From assembly GCF_000025605.1 (NCBI RefSeq), contig NC_013894.1:1349529-1413528 (forward strand): 64,000 bases of DNA. Direction: 5' to 3'. The translations under genes were made by a program, and so were the position numbers. Shown piece by piece: positions 9,911-18,040 of the stretch. The notes beneath the pieces were generated by a model. The model saw only the letters and a list, made by a program, of their open reading frames with translations, searched no databases and had not been told where the DNA came from. The stretch is from Thermocrinis albus DSM 14484 (GTDB lineage Bacteria; Aquificota; Aquificia; Aquificales; Aquificaceae). How positions within the stretch are numbered: position 1 is the stretch's first letter; the number at the start of each line of letters is the position of its first letter.

Positions 9911-10690
9911 TTACCTTCTCCTAAACTCGGGAGGTAACTCTCTGGGAGGAGTGCCCGTATACTCGGTCTCTGTCTCTTCGTCCAACCTTTTGGAAAAGGG
10001 TTTCTCCGTGGTAAGTTCTTCGTACACGTGGGCCACAAGACCGGCCACTCTGCCTATTATGAAGAAACCCTTACCTAAACGCCAGTCGAAACCCATTTCG
10101 GAGGCCACCGCCGCTATAGCACCGTCCACGTTGAGGACCAGTCTCTTTCCCTTCTGACGCGCTATCTCTTCTTGCACCTCCTCCGCAAACTGGCAGTGTT
10201 TGCCGTAAAAACCTAGATCTTTCGCAATATCCATCAACCTCTTAGTTCTAGGATCGTAATCCTTGTAGTATCTGTGTCCGTAACCGGGTATAGGCTTCTT
10301 GCTTTCCAGGTACTCTCTTACTATCTCAGAAACACTCTTTGTGCTGCTAACTCCTTCTTGTATGAATCTCATGGCATCTTCAAGAGCGCCACCGTGAGCG
10401 GATCCAAAGGCCAGTATACCGGCCGCCACACCCACGTTGAGGGAGTTGCCACCTGATGCTACCGCTCTCGCAGCTATAACAGAGGGTGGTGCTATACCGT
10501 GATCGATGACCGACACCAGTATAGCTTCCATCATCTTACTTTCCTTCTCGTTAGGTAGTTCACCTTTGAGGATAAGGTAGACAGCCTGCGCGTAGCTGAG
10601 GTTTCCTACAAGATCCAAAAGGCGGTACCCTCTGATATAGGTTTCGTGGCCAACGTGTTGTGTTATGGCAGTTCTCCATTTCTTCTCCAT
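9911..10690 (-). CDS. ccl: Citryl-CoA lyase (short citrate synthase-family enzyme)
   Basis: The 259-aa protein is homologous to the C-terminal catalytic part of citrate synthase but far shorter than a true synthase (about 380-430 aa). It keeps the catalytic-region motifs GSAHGGALEDAMRF and PGYGHRYYKDYDPRT. Proteins of this size act as citryl-CoA lyase in Hydrogenobacter thermophilus, splitting citryl-CoA into acetyl-CoA and oxaloacetate as the second half of citrate cleavage in the reductive TCA cycle. The assignment follows from length and motifs plus known Aquificales biochemistry. The citryl-CoA synthetase genes are not in the window. Good AGGAG-type site before the ATG. Confidence 0.85.
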   Translation of the reverse strand: MEKKWRTAITQHVGHETYIRGYRLLDLVGNLSYAQAVYLILKGELPNEKESKMMEAILVSVIDHGIAPPSVIAARAVASGGNSLNVGVAAGILAFGSAHGGALEDAMRFIQEGVSSTKSVSEIVREYLESKKPIPGYGHRYYKDYDPRTKRLMDIAKDLGFYGKHCQFAEEVQEEIARQKGKRLVLNVDGAIAAVASEMGFDWRLGKGFFIIGRVAGLVAHVYEELTTEKPFSKRLDEETETEYTGTPPRELPPEFRRR

Positions 10691-10729
10691 CTCACCTCTC
10701 CTGAAGATTTTTGTATTAAAATTTTATCA

Positions 10730-12064
10730 TCATTGCCCGGTGATGAGATCCCTGTTTATGGTTATCTTGGCCCTCTTTTTCAAACTTTCCAGATAGTAAT
10801 TGAGAACAGAGTCTGTTTTAAGGGATAGTATATCCTTAATCAGGTCTTTCTGTTGTTTATCATCAAGACTTTTGGTGGTTTTGCTCTCAATCTTTAGCAC
10901 AGCATAGCCTTGAGCTATAGCGTAAGGTCCAAAAACCGTCTCCTTAGAAACTAAAAGTTTGACCAGATCTTCCTGCGGTATCTTCATAAGGGAGGCCAAC
11001 TGAGATATAGGTGTATCGGAAAAGGCCAAGTATCTGTAATCTATCTGCTTGCCCTCTTTCAGATCTTTGTAGGCACTTTGTGCTACATCTTGTAGTTTTT
11101 CTAACCTTTTTTGTTGCACCAGAAGCTGTTTTATTTTATCCTTTACGTTATTAAAATCCTCGTATCCCGAAGGCTCCCAACTGTAAAGCCAAAGCACTAC
11201 AAATTTATCACCATCCTTAGTTACCGTATAAGGTTCCTTACTGCTCAGTCGCGTGATCTCGGCCCTCAGAACGGGAGAAAGTTCCGCCTCCTGTTGAGGC
11301 AGTATAACTTCCCTGTAACCGGTCGGTACCTTTGAGCTCTTCAGTTGGTTGTATATATTAAGAGCTTCGTCTCTTTGGGGAGTTTCCCATAGTCTCACAA
11401 CTCTCTTCTCGGGCCTTTTAAACTCTTCTCTGTGTTGATGGTAGTAGTTAAGAAGTTCTGCATCAGTAGGTTCATAGGATATCTTCACGCTGTCAGGAGT
11501 AATAAGGTAAAGCTTACCTGTAAGAAGAGTGGTGTAAGGTAGAAGGTTCGCCTGTTTCTCTTTCTCCGTTATATACACACTGTTACTTATGAAACTTACC
11601 AACTTTTGTATACTGAGCATCTTTTTGAGATACTCTTCGTACTGAGCAGGTTCTAAATTGTTCCGTTCCAATACTTCCCTGTACTTGGACGCACTGAACA
11701 CCCCACCTTCCTGAAAGGTAGGGTCTGACTTTATGGTATCTATCACCTCTTCATCGGAAGCCACAAAACCCATCTCAAGAGCCTTCTGATAGAGAAGCTC
11801 CCTCACTATCAAACTATCGAGAACCTGCTCCTTTATCATGCCTTCCATTTCCTCGTTTTTCAGAAACTGGGAGTATGGCAAGAGCTCCATTCGATAGTCT
11901 CTGAGGCTTATGCAGGTACCGTTCACCACCGCCACACATGCTCTCTTCCCCCTCAAGATATCCTGCACACTTCCTGCCAAAAAAAGCCACAAGAAAAAGG
12001 CGAAGGAAACCACACTAACGGTAACCACCAAAAACTTCCTGTGTCTCTGTATGAAGGAGAACAT
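10730..12064 (-). CDS. PpiD/SurA-like periplasmic chaperone, apparently without a parvulin domain
   Basis: A 444-aa protein with one N-terminal membrane anchor (FLVVTVSVVSFAFFLWLFLA) and a periplasmic body. Residues around 45-190 match the SurA/PpiD N-terminal chaperone fold, with LRDYRMELLPYSQF, EQVLDSLIVRELLYQKA and DEEVIDTIKSDPTFQ. The central region that would be the parvulin prolyl isomerase is short and lacks the usual His-rich catalytic motifs; the C-terminal helical part resumes. It may therefore be a chaperone only, helping outer-membrane protein folding. It precedes ccl by 39 nt on the same strand. Function inferred from fold. Confidence 0.75.
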   Translation of the reverse strand: MFSFIQRHRKFLVVTVSVVSFAFFLWLFLAGSVQDILRGKRACVAVVNGTCISLRDYRMELLPYSQFLKNEEMEGMIKEQVLDSLIVRELLYQKALEMGFVASDEEVIDTIKSDPTFQEGGVFSASKYREVLERNNLEPAQYEEYLKKMLSIQKLVSFISNSVYITEKEKQANLLPYTTLLTGKLYLITPDSVKISYEPTDAELLNYYHQHREEFKRPEKRVVRLWETPQRDEALNIYNQLKSSKVPTGYREVILPQQEAELSPVLRAEITRLSSKEPYTVTKDGDKFVVLWLYSWEPSGYEDFNNVKDKIKQLLVQQKRLEKLQDVAQSAYKDLKEGKQIDYRYLAFSDTPISQLASLMKIPQEDLVKLLVSKETVFGPYAIAQGYAVLKIESKTTKSLDDKQQKDLIKDILSLKTDSVLNYYLESLKKRAKITINRDLITGQ

Positions 12065-12186
12065 AGAGAACTATTTTAAAGGGAAAGATCCTTCACCACT
12101 CTTTTGAGCTTGAGGAGTTTGTGAAACAGCTCAGAAGACAAGTCTTTCGTTCTGTGGATGAGGATAACTGTCCTTGTTAGGGGCTA

Positions 12187-12309
12187 TCATCTCCCTTTGT
12201 GTTCAAAAGGTGCCTTGTCCCTTATAGCCCTCTCCAGCTTGGAGATATACAGAGCATGCGCACTCATGATAAGATCTATCGCTTCTACTATCGACTTTAG
12301 TCCTTGCAT
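12187..12309 (-). pseudogene. Possible remnant of a CZB-domain-like gene
   Basis: A 40-codon frame begins MQGLKSIVEAIDLI and continues SAHALYISKLERAIRDKAPFEHK, which loosely resembles the first half of the CZB (chemoreceptor zinc-binding) domain with its xHxxYxxxLxxAI pattern. The frame stops before the Cys-x-FGKW half. Another frame further downstream (to 12076) carries a helical 30-residue stretch. No ribosome site is visible. The 276-nt gap 12065-12340 therefore looks like a decayed small gene; a genuine 40-aa protein cannot be excluded. Confidence 0.3.
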
Positions 12310-12340
12310 AGTTTAGATGGTAAGTTGAAAATTTTCTCCG

Positions 12341-13561
12341 TCAAGACTTCTGCTGGCCTTTTTTCTTGATGTAGAGGAGTACCCCCGAGGATAGGTTGAG
12401 GAGCAAAAATCCAAAGGATATAGCGTAGGCAAGAGGACAAAAAACCCACAGAGCCTTTACCCCTGTGAAGAAGGAGGCTAAGAACAGGTATATGGATATG
12501 AGGTGAAGGTAGAGGTGCGCCCACACCCTCTTTGGACTTACCACCTCGTGCATGGTGGGAGCGTTGGGAACTCCTCTGTTTGAGAGATGTATCCACACCA
12601 GGAAGGGGATTATCCTGTACATCATAGCCATGATGACGCTCTGGGCAAAGCTTCCGAAGGTGAAGAGAAAGAGGTAAAAAAGGGTACCTTCTCCTCCCGC
12701 AAAGGGATAGAGTAGTGAGGAAAGTGTCAAAAATAGCATGCTCACGTACCACAGGCTTATCAAAGGGTCTGGAATTCTCCTTCTCCTACCCCTCAGTCGT
12801 GAGAAGGTTATAAAAGCGAAGGAGAGAAAGAGGATAGATACGGGCAGTTTGAGTATCCAGACATCTCTCAAAGAAGCTATAAGCAGGGAAAGAAGGACAG
12901 CAGGAGGAAAGAGTTGAGCGTAGATCTTTGGATAGGGTGGCGTAACGAAGAACATCTCTATGACCCGAAAGGCAACGGATGCTACCAGGATACCGACCCA
13001 GCCAAAGAGCATCACCGTTAAGTGAGCTCTGAGAAGCCAAAAGTAGTCAAAGATACTGTAGCCTATCAGGTTGAAGATCTCAAGACTTCCTAAGAGGATT
13101 CCCAGAAGGAGGGAGAAGAGAGCGTACCTAATACCCCCGGATGTAGGTGTGTGGGCCTTTATCCTCAACAACTTGAAGAGCATAAAAGATGCCGTTGGTA
13201 CAAGGGCCAACAGCAGCAGAGCTGTGCCTGTAATCAGTATACTCTTTTCTCTCAGAAGGAATCCTCCCACAAAGGCGAGGACACCACATACTAGCGTAAG
13301 ATGGGTGTAGGTAGCTACAAAAAGACTTCTCTCTATCACTACCCCGGCCACAACGGGAAGCATCTGAAAGAGGGCACCCACCATGGTCATCGTCATGAAG
13401 CCGAGGGTGTAGATATGAACAAAAGCTGGTAAAAGGAAGCTGTCAACAACCACCTCGTACAGGCCTAGAAGGGTACCTAAGAAACCGAAGAGGGCAGCGG
13501 TCAAGAAGAATCGTGAGACTATACTAAAAGGTGGCAGATAGAGAAGCTGAAGTCCAGTCAT
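12341..13561 (-). CDS. NnrS-like polytopic membrane protein
   Basis: A 406-aa protein with about twelve membrane segments. Conserved-looking His residues lie in membrane helices: AFVHIYTLGFMTMTMVGALFQ early, RAHLTVMLFGW in the middle, and FLVWIHLSNRG late. The HxxxLGF...GALFQMLPV pattern recalls NnrS and heme-copper-oxidase-like relatives found in denitrifiers and epsilonproteobacteria, proteins linked to nitric oxide tolerance. The start overlaps the hemerythrin stop (ATGA), so the two are translationally coupled. Hemerythrins also bind O2 or NO, which fits a gas-response role (inference). It could simply be an uncharacterised membrane protein. Confidence 0.55.
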   Translation of the reverse strand: MTGLQLLYLPPFSIVSRFFLTAALFGFLGTLLGLYEVVVDSFLLPAFVHIYTLGFMTMTMVGALFQMLPVVAGVVIERSLFVATYTHLTLVCGVLAFVGGFLLREKSILITGTALLLLALVPTASFMLFKLLRIKAHTPTSGGIRYALFSLLLGILLGSLEIFNLIGYSIFDYFWLLRAHLTVMLFGWVGILVASVAFRVIEMFFVTPPYPKIYAQLFPPAVLLSLLIASLRDVWILKLPVSILFLSFAFITFSRLRGRRRRIPDPLISLWYVSMLFLTLSSLLYPFAGGEGTLFYLFLFTFGSFAQSVIMAMMYRIIPFLVWIHLSNRGVPNAPTMHEVVSPKRVWAHLYLHLISIYLFLASFFTGVKALWVFCPLAYAISFGFLLLNLSSGVLLYIKKKGQQKS

Positions 13562-13992
13562 ACTTCTCCAAGTTCAGCCATTTTTCTTACCAACTCATCA
13601 CCATCAAGGTTCTGGTCACTCATAGGGTAGAGTATCTGCTCTTCTTTCATATTGTGTTGTTGGATAAGAATCATGAGAGATTCTCCTGCGGAAAGGAACC
13701 CCTCTTTGTCCTTCTTGTCAAGAGCCTCTTCGAGCTTCTGAAGGAGTTCCCTTGCCTGAGCATGCTCGTGTCTCATAACCTGTGTGGGTCCCATCACTAT
13801 ACCAGTTGATTCTTCAAACTCCGGAAAGAGAACCTCTTCCTCCTTCCTGAAGTGAAGGATGGTACAGTCCCTGAACTTGGTAAGGAGTTCTCTTGCACGT
13901 TCCCATTCTCCCGAGAGAACGGCCCTCTCTGCCTCCGCATAGTAGCTGTCGCATCTTCTGTGTTCTTCCGTTAGGTACTGAGTTATGAGCAT
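13558..13992 (-). CDS. Hemerythrin/HHE-domain protein
   Basis: A 144-aa four-helix protein with the His/Glu pattern of a diiron hemerythrin: EEHRRCDSY, LHFRKEEEVLFPEFE, MRHEHAQARELL and QQHNMKEEQILYP. Hemerythrin-like proteins bind O2, NO or store iron. ATG 13992 is chosen because GGAGG lies about 8 nt upstream; the in-frame GTG at 14001 sits right against that site. Its stop overlaps the start of the NnrS-like gene. It is transcribed divergently from the cold-shock gene, with a TATAAT box on its strand at 14032-14027. Confidence 0.85.
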   Translation of the reverse strand: MLITQYLTEEHRRCDSYYAEAERAVLSGEWERARELLTKFRDCTILHFRKEEEVLFPEFEESTGIVMGPTQVMRHEHAQARELLQKLEEALDKKDKEGFLSAGESLMILIQQHNMKEEQILYPMSDQNLDGDELVRKMAELGEV

Positions 13993-14052
13993 GGCCTTCA
14001 CCTCCAGTAAGTAAGTATTAATTTACATTATAGTGGTAGTTTACGCAACCAC

Positions 14053-14080
14053 TTGACAGATAGAAAGGGAGGGTTATATT
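14053..14080 (+). promoter_or_regulatory. Promoter of the cold-shock gene
   Basis: TTGACA (14053-14058) and TATATT (14075-14080) are separated by 16 nt, a near-consensus sigma-70 promoter. The start site is expected near 14087, giving a 5' leader of about 77 nt, longer than most leaders in this window. Confidence 0.75.
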
Positions 14081-14097
14081 TATCGGTAGAGTTGTAT

Positions 14098-14154
14098 CAC
14101 AGAGGGGAGGGCGCCTAACCTTCTGTGGCAACTCAGGGAAAAACTTAGGAGGTT
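14098..14154 (+). promoter_or_regulatory. Cold-shock mRNA leader with two competing structures, one hiding the SD
   Basis: Structure 1 is a 9-bp hairpin, CACAGAGGG (14098-14106) with CCTTCTGTG (14119-14127), including one G-U pair. Structure 2 pairs AACCTTCT (14117-14124) with the Shine-Dalgarno AGGAGGTT (14147-14154), 8 bp with one G-U pair. The two share 14119-14124 and cannot coexist. Structure 1 frees the ribosome site and structure 2 hides it. This is the layout of a bistable or temperature-responsive leader, as known for E. coli cspA; the actual behaviour is inferred. Confidence 0.55.
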
Positions 14155-14163
14155 TGTAGCACC

Positions 14164-14373
14164 ATGGTAGTAAGAGGCACCGTTAAGTGGTTCAGCAAGG
14201 AAAAGGGTTATGGCTTCATAACCCGCGATGACAATCAAGGTGACGTTTTTGTACATTTCAGTGCTATTCAGCAAAGGGGTTTTAAGACTCTGGAACAGGG
14301 TCAGAAGGTGGAGTTTGAGATAGAGGAGGACTCTAAGGGACCCAGAGCCAAGAACGTAAGGGTCATAGGCTGA
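14164..14373 (+). CDS. Cold-shock (CspA-family) nucleic-acid-binding protein
   Basis: A 69-aa OB-fold protein of standard CspA length. It starts [18 protein letters not shown], which includes RNP1, followed by RNP2 (VFVHFSAI). Such proteins bind single-stranded RNA or DNA and melt RNA structure. It is monocistronic: a promoter and long structured leader precede it and an intrinsic terminator follows at once. The SD is AGGAGG with about 11 nt to the ATG. Confidence 0.95.
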   Translation: MVVRGTVKWFSKEKGYGFITRDDNQGDVFVHFSAIQQRGFKTLEQGQKVEFEIEEDSKGPRAKNVRVIG

Positions 14374-14378
14374 TAACT

Positions 14379-14404
14379 TTCCCCCCGTCAGGGGGGGGGA
14401 TTTT
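14379..14404 (+). terminator. Intrinsic terminator of the cold-shock gene
   Basis: A C-run (14381-14386) and a longer G-run (14391-14399) flank a GTCA loop, followed immediately by ATTTT. The very G-rich stem and T-tail form a standard rho-independent terminator 5 nt beyond the stop. Confidence 0.85.
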
Positions 14405-14506
14405 AAAAAACTCATCCGGCTCTTCCGCTACCCTTGTCGTATCTGATACAGAAACTTAGTCGGTCATTTTGTTATAATTTTCATCAGTATTTTTTGGAGG
14501 GCTAAT

Positions 14507-15655
14507 ATGAAGCTTCACGAACACCAGGCTAAAGAGATTTTCGGTAGATATGGCCTTCCCGTTCCCAAAGGTGGTGTTGCTTTTAGCGTAGAAGAAGCCC
14601 AAAGAGTAGCTGAAGAGCTGGGTTCCTTCCCCCTAGTGGTAAAGGCTCAGGTCCACTGCGGTGGTAGAGGTAAGGCTGGTGGTGTAAAGCTGGTGCACAG
14701 TATGGAGGAGCTAACGCAGGCTGTTGAGAGTATGCTAGGAAAGGTTCTCAAAACCTTCCAATGTCCGGAGGGTAAACCTGTAAGCAGAGTGTGGATAGAA
14801 AAGGCCACCCCCATAAAGAAAGAGTACTACTTTTCCATAACTCTTGACAGATCAGCGGCCAAACCTGTAATAATGGCCTCTGCAGAAGGTGGTATGGAGA
14901 TAGAGGAGGTGGCAAAGGAGAAACCTGACGCTATCCTGATGCTACACGTAGATCCAGCCTTAGGTCTCATGCCATCTCAGGCAAGGAAGATAGCCTTCCG
15001 GCTAGGTCTTCCAGTAGACAGGTTTGTTCCCTTGGCCCTCAACCTTTACAAGCTTTACATGGATTTAGATGCCTCTCTTGTAGAGGTAAACCCCCTTGTT
15101 CTGACAGAGGAAGGAGACCTCGTGATTTTGGATGCTAAGGTAGATGTGGATGACAACGCTCTCATGAGGCACAGGGACATACAAGAGATGGAGGACCTAA
15201 CCCAGCTGGATCCTTTAGAGGTGGAGGCTAAGAAGTACGGTCTTAACTACATAAAGCTGGATGGTAACATAGGATGTATGGTGAACGGTGCAGGGCTGGC
15301 TATGACCACCATGGACATCATAAAACTGGCAGGTGGAAATCCGGCCAACTTCTTAGACGTAGGGGGTGGTGCCAGTGTGGAACAGATAGCGAACGCCTTC
15401 CGCATCCTTATGGCAGATCCCAACGTAAAGGCTGTGTTCATCAACATCTTTGGTGGTATACTGAGGTGCGATAGGTTAGCCAGTGGTCTCATAGAGGCTG
15501 CTAAGATGGTGGACATTAGTGTACCGGTAGTGGTGAGAATGGAGGGCACCAACGTGGAGGAAGGCAAGAGAATGTTGGCGGAATCCGGTCTGAGGTTTGT
15601 GACGGCAGAAGACATGTGGGATGGTGCCAGAAAGGCTGTGGAACTAGCTTCCTAA
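14507..15655 (+). CDS. sucC: Succinyl-CoA synthetase beta subunit (ATP-grasp)
   Basis: The 382-aa sequence has the SucC start [22 protein letters not shown], shown here as HEHQAKEIF and GLPVPKG. It also has the ATP-grasp elements [18 protein letters not shown] and [12 protein letters not shown], and the CoA-ligase part [11 protein letters not shown] and [11 protein letters not shown]. It forms succinyl-CoA from succinate in the reductive TCA cycle together with SucD. No sucD lies next to it, so the alpha subunit must be elsewhere. Citryl-CoA synthetase large subunits are related but longer, so SucC is preferred. A TATAAT box lies at 14473-14478. The last 12 nt overlap convergent rfbD. Confidence 0.9.
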   Translation: MKLHEHQAKEIFGRYGLPVPKGGVAFSVEEAQRVAEELGSFPLVVKAQVHCGGRGKAGGVKLVHSMEELTQAVESMLGKVLKTFQCPEGKPVSRVWIEKATPIKKEYYFSITLDRSAAKPVIMASAEGGMEIEEVAKEKPDAILMLHVDPALGLMPSQARKIAFRLGLPVDRFVPLALNLYKLYMDLDASLVEVNPLVLTEEGDLVILDAKVDVDDNALMRHRDIQEMEDLTQLDPLEVEAKKYGLNYIKLDGNIGCMVNGAGLAMTTMDIIKLAGGNPANFLDVGGGASVEQIANAFRILMADPNVKAVFINIFGGILRCDRLASGLIEAAKMVDISVPVVVRMEGTNVEEGKRMLAESGLRFVTAEDMWDGARKAVELAS

Positions 15656-16504
15656 CAGTTCGGGAAGTAAGAGGGGGAGGAACATCTCCAGTTCCTCCTC
15701 CCAATGAGGTATGTCTATCTGTAGTTCTTTAGAGATCCTGGCATTACTCATAGCAGAGAAAGATGGCCTCTTGGCTGGTAGAGAGAAAACACTCATGGGG
15801 ACAGGTAGGACGGTTTTTTCTATCTTAAGTAGTCGGAGTACCTTTTTAGCGTATTCGTAACGGGAGGCATATCCGCTGTTGGTAAGGTGATATAAGCCCC
15901 GGAGGTCTTTTTTAAGAGCCTTGAGGGTAACATCCACTATGGTCTTGGTGGAGGTTGGCACCGATACCTCGTCAGCCGATATCTTCAAGATATCCTGTGT
16001 TTTTACCCAGTTGAGGAGCTTGTAGAGAAAGTTCTGTTTACCCTCACCGTAAACCCAACTTACCCGAAATATCAGGAAATCACCTTCAAGCTCTTGGAGC
16101 AAAAGCTCACCGGTGTATTTACTTTTTCCGTAGAGGGAGAGGGGAGAGGGTTTATCGTCTTCTACGTAAGGAGCTCCCTTGGTGCCGTCAAAAACGTAAT
16201 CGGTAGAGTAGTGGATGAGTTTCACACCTTTCGCCACACATAGCTCTCCCAGCACCTTTACCGCAAAGGCATTGACAGCAAAAGCGGTTGCGTAATCTTC
16301 TTCTGCTTTGTCCACATAGTTGTAAGCTGTACAGTTTATAACTACGTGAGGTTTAACCTCATCAAGCCACCTCTTTACAGAACTCATACTGGTAACGTCA
16401 CACTCCTCCCTCCCCAGTGCCACCAACTGGTAACCTTCTGAAGATAGTTTTTTTACAAAAGCTCTTCCCAGTTGACCCCTCTTACCTAAGAGGAGTACTC
16501 TCAT
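15644..16504 (-). CDS. rfbD: dTDP-4-dehydrorhamnose reductase
   Basis: RfbD performs the final NAD(P)H-dependent step to dTDP-L-rhamnose. From ATG 16504 the protein has 286 aa, with the Rossmann motif [10 protein letters not shown], the YSTDYVFDG block and catalytic YGKSKYTGE (Tyr-x3-Lys). An in-frame upstream extension lacks homology; the chosen start overlaps the rfbB stop as ATGA. Last gene of rfbA-C-B-D. Its 3' end overlaps sucC. Confidence 0.95.
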   Translation of the reverse strand: MRVLLLGKRGQLGRAFVKKLSSEGYQLVALGREECDVTSMSSVKRWLDEVKPHVVINCTAYNYVDKAEEDYATAFAVNAFAVKVLGELCVAKGVKLIHYSTDYVFDGTKGAPYVEDDKPSPLSLYGKSKYTGELLLQELEGDFLIFRVSWVYGEGKQNFLYKLLNWVKTQDILKISADEVSVPTSTKTIVDVTLKALKKDLRGLYHLTNSGYASRYEYAKKVLRLLKIEKTVLPVPMSVFSLPAKRPSFSAMSNARISKELQIDIPHWEEELEMFLPLLLPELLGS

Positions 16505-17457
16505 GTTACCTTTTCCAGAGCCCAGTCTATGTGATCTAAGTACCACTCTACCGTACGTCTTATGCCTTCTTCCAACTTGGTTTTAGCCTTCCAGCCGAGC
16601 TTCTCCCATGTTCCGGAAACATCGAGGGAGTATCTGTAATCATGCCCCGGTCTGTCCTGCACAAAGCTGATAAGATCCTCAGGTTTTCCAAGGATACTGA
16701 GTATCAACTTGGCCACTTCTATGTTTCTTCTTTCCTCTCCACTACCTACGTTGTAGATTTCTCCAGGTTCACCCTTCTTGATGATCTCAAGGACAGCCTC
16801 CGCACAGTCACTTACGTAAAGCCATTCCCTCACGTTGAGTCCACGCCCATAGATGGGTATAGGCTCGTTCTTGATGGCTTTCACTATCACCACAGGTATG
16901 AGCTTTTCCGGATACTGCCACGGTCCGTAGTTGTTGGAAGGTCTCACTGTTATAACAGGAAGCCCGTAGGTTCTAAAGTAAGCCCTACCTAGCATATCGG
17001 CACTGGCTTTAGAAACAGAGTAAGGCGAGTTGGGTTTGAGGCATGAATCTTCCTTAAAAGAACCTTCATCACCCAGCTCACCGTAAACTTCGTCGGTGGA
17101 TATGTTGATAAAACTTTTAACGCCGTATTTCTTTGCTGTATCCAGAAGGTTCAGCGTACCCAAAACGTTGGTGGTGAAAAAGGGAGAGGGATCCGAGATA
17201 CTTCTGTCTACATGGCTTTCTGCTGCCCAGTGAACCACCACGTCCGGCTTTTCTTTACTGAATATGTACTCCAAAAACTCCCTGTTGTTGATATCACACC
17301 TGTAGAAGGTAATCTTCTCCAAAACCTCCTCCAGTCTCCTTATATCGCCTGCGTAAGTGAGCTTATCTACCACTACGCACTGGTAACCTTCTTTCACCGC
17401 TTGACGGGTAAATTCGCTGCCTATGAAACCCGCACCTCCTGTTATCAGCAGTTTCAT
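16501..17457 (-). CDS. rfbB: dTDP-glucose 4,6-dehydratase
   Basis: RfbB converts dTDP-glucose to dTDP-4-keto-6-deoxyglucose with bound NAD+. The 318-aa protein has the GGAGFIGSEF nucleotide motif, HWAAESHVDRSI, the STDEVYG block and catalytic YSVSKASAD (Tyr-x3-Lys), followed by RPSNNYGPWQYPEKLIP. Full length and family-typical. It lies 1 nt after rfbC and overlaps rfbD. Confidence 0.97.
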   Translation of the reverse strand: MKLLITGGAGFIGSEFTRQAVKEGYQCVVVDKLTYAGDIRRLEEVLEKITFYRCDINNREFLEYIFSKEKPDVVVHWAAESHVDRSISDPSPFFTTNVLGTLNLLDTAKKYGVKSFINISTDEVYGELGDEGSFKEDSCLKPNSPYSVSKASADMLGRAYFRTYGLPVITVRPSNNYGPWQYPEKLIPVVIVKAIKNEPIPIYGRGLNVREWLYVSDCAEAVLEIIKKGEPGEIYNVGSGEERRNIEVAKLILSILGKPEDLISFVQDRPGHDYRYSLDVSGTWEKLGWKAKTKLEEGIRRTVEWYLDHIDWALEKVT

Positions 17458-17458
17458 C

Positions 17459-18031
17459 CTAAACCCCGTAACGGAAGTTTATCTTAGCATCTTTCAGGAA
17501 GGGAAGAGAGCTGTCTTTGGGTGAGATTGTAAGATTCTCCACCAAATGGAGAGGCCAAGCTATACCGATGTCAGGATCGTTCCAGCGTATACCCGCATCA
17601 GCCTCCGGTCTGTACTCGGCACCTGAAACTTTGTACAGTACATCTGCCTCCTCCGACAGGGTGAGAAAGCCGTGAGCAAACCCTTTCGGAATCCACAGCA
17701 TAAGGTGGTTCTCCTCGGAGAGTTCTACGCCTACCCATCTTCCGTAGGTAGGGCTGCCTGACCTCAGATCTACGGCCACATCAAAGATTCTACCCTTTAC
17801 GCATCTAACCAGTTTGCCCTGAGCGTAAGGCTCCAGTTGGAAGTGAAGACCCCTCAACACCCCTTTCTTGGACCTTGAATGGTTGTCTTGAACAAAATCA
17901 ACATCTATGCCGGCCTTTTCAAAATCTGAGCGCTTGAAGATTTCCATAAAGAAGCCCCTTTCGTCGGTGAACACAACAGGTCTTATTAGCACCACGTCAG
18001 GTATCTCTAACCTTATGAACTCAAAGGGCAT
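17459..18031 (-). CDS. rfbC: dTDP-4-dehydrorhamnose 3,5-epimerase
   Basis: RfbC epimerises dTDP-4-keto-6-deoxyglucose at C3 and C5 through a cupin fold. The 190-aa protein shows VVFTDERGFFMEIFKRSDF, the active-site region VLRGLHFQ with its His, DLRSGSPTYG, and IPKGFAHGFLTLSE. It lies 9 nt downstream of rfbA and directly before rfbB, so all four rhamnose genes appear to form one operon. The product would feed O-antigen or other surface glycan synthesis. Confidence 0.96.
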   Translation of the reverse strand: MPFEFIRLEIPDVVLIRPVVFTDERGFFMEIFKRSDFEKAGIDVDFVQDNHSRSKKGVLRGLHFQLEPYAQGKLVRCVKGRIFDVAVDLRSGSPTYGRWVGVELSEENHLMLWIPKGFAHGFLTLSEEADVLYKVSGAEYRPEADAGIRWNDPDIGIAWPLHLVENLTISPKDSSLPFLKDAKINFRYGV

Positions 18032-18040
18032 CTGCGTACC

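Noticed and set aside
14507-15655. Citryl-CoA synthetase large subunit (CcsA) instead of SucC
   Set aside because: Length (382 aa) and N-terminus match SucC; CcsA is longer. A phylogeny would settle it.
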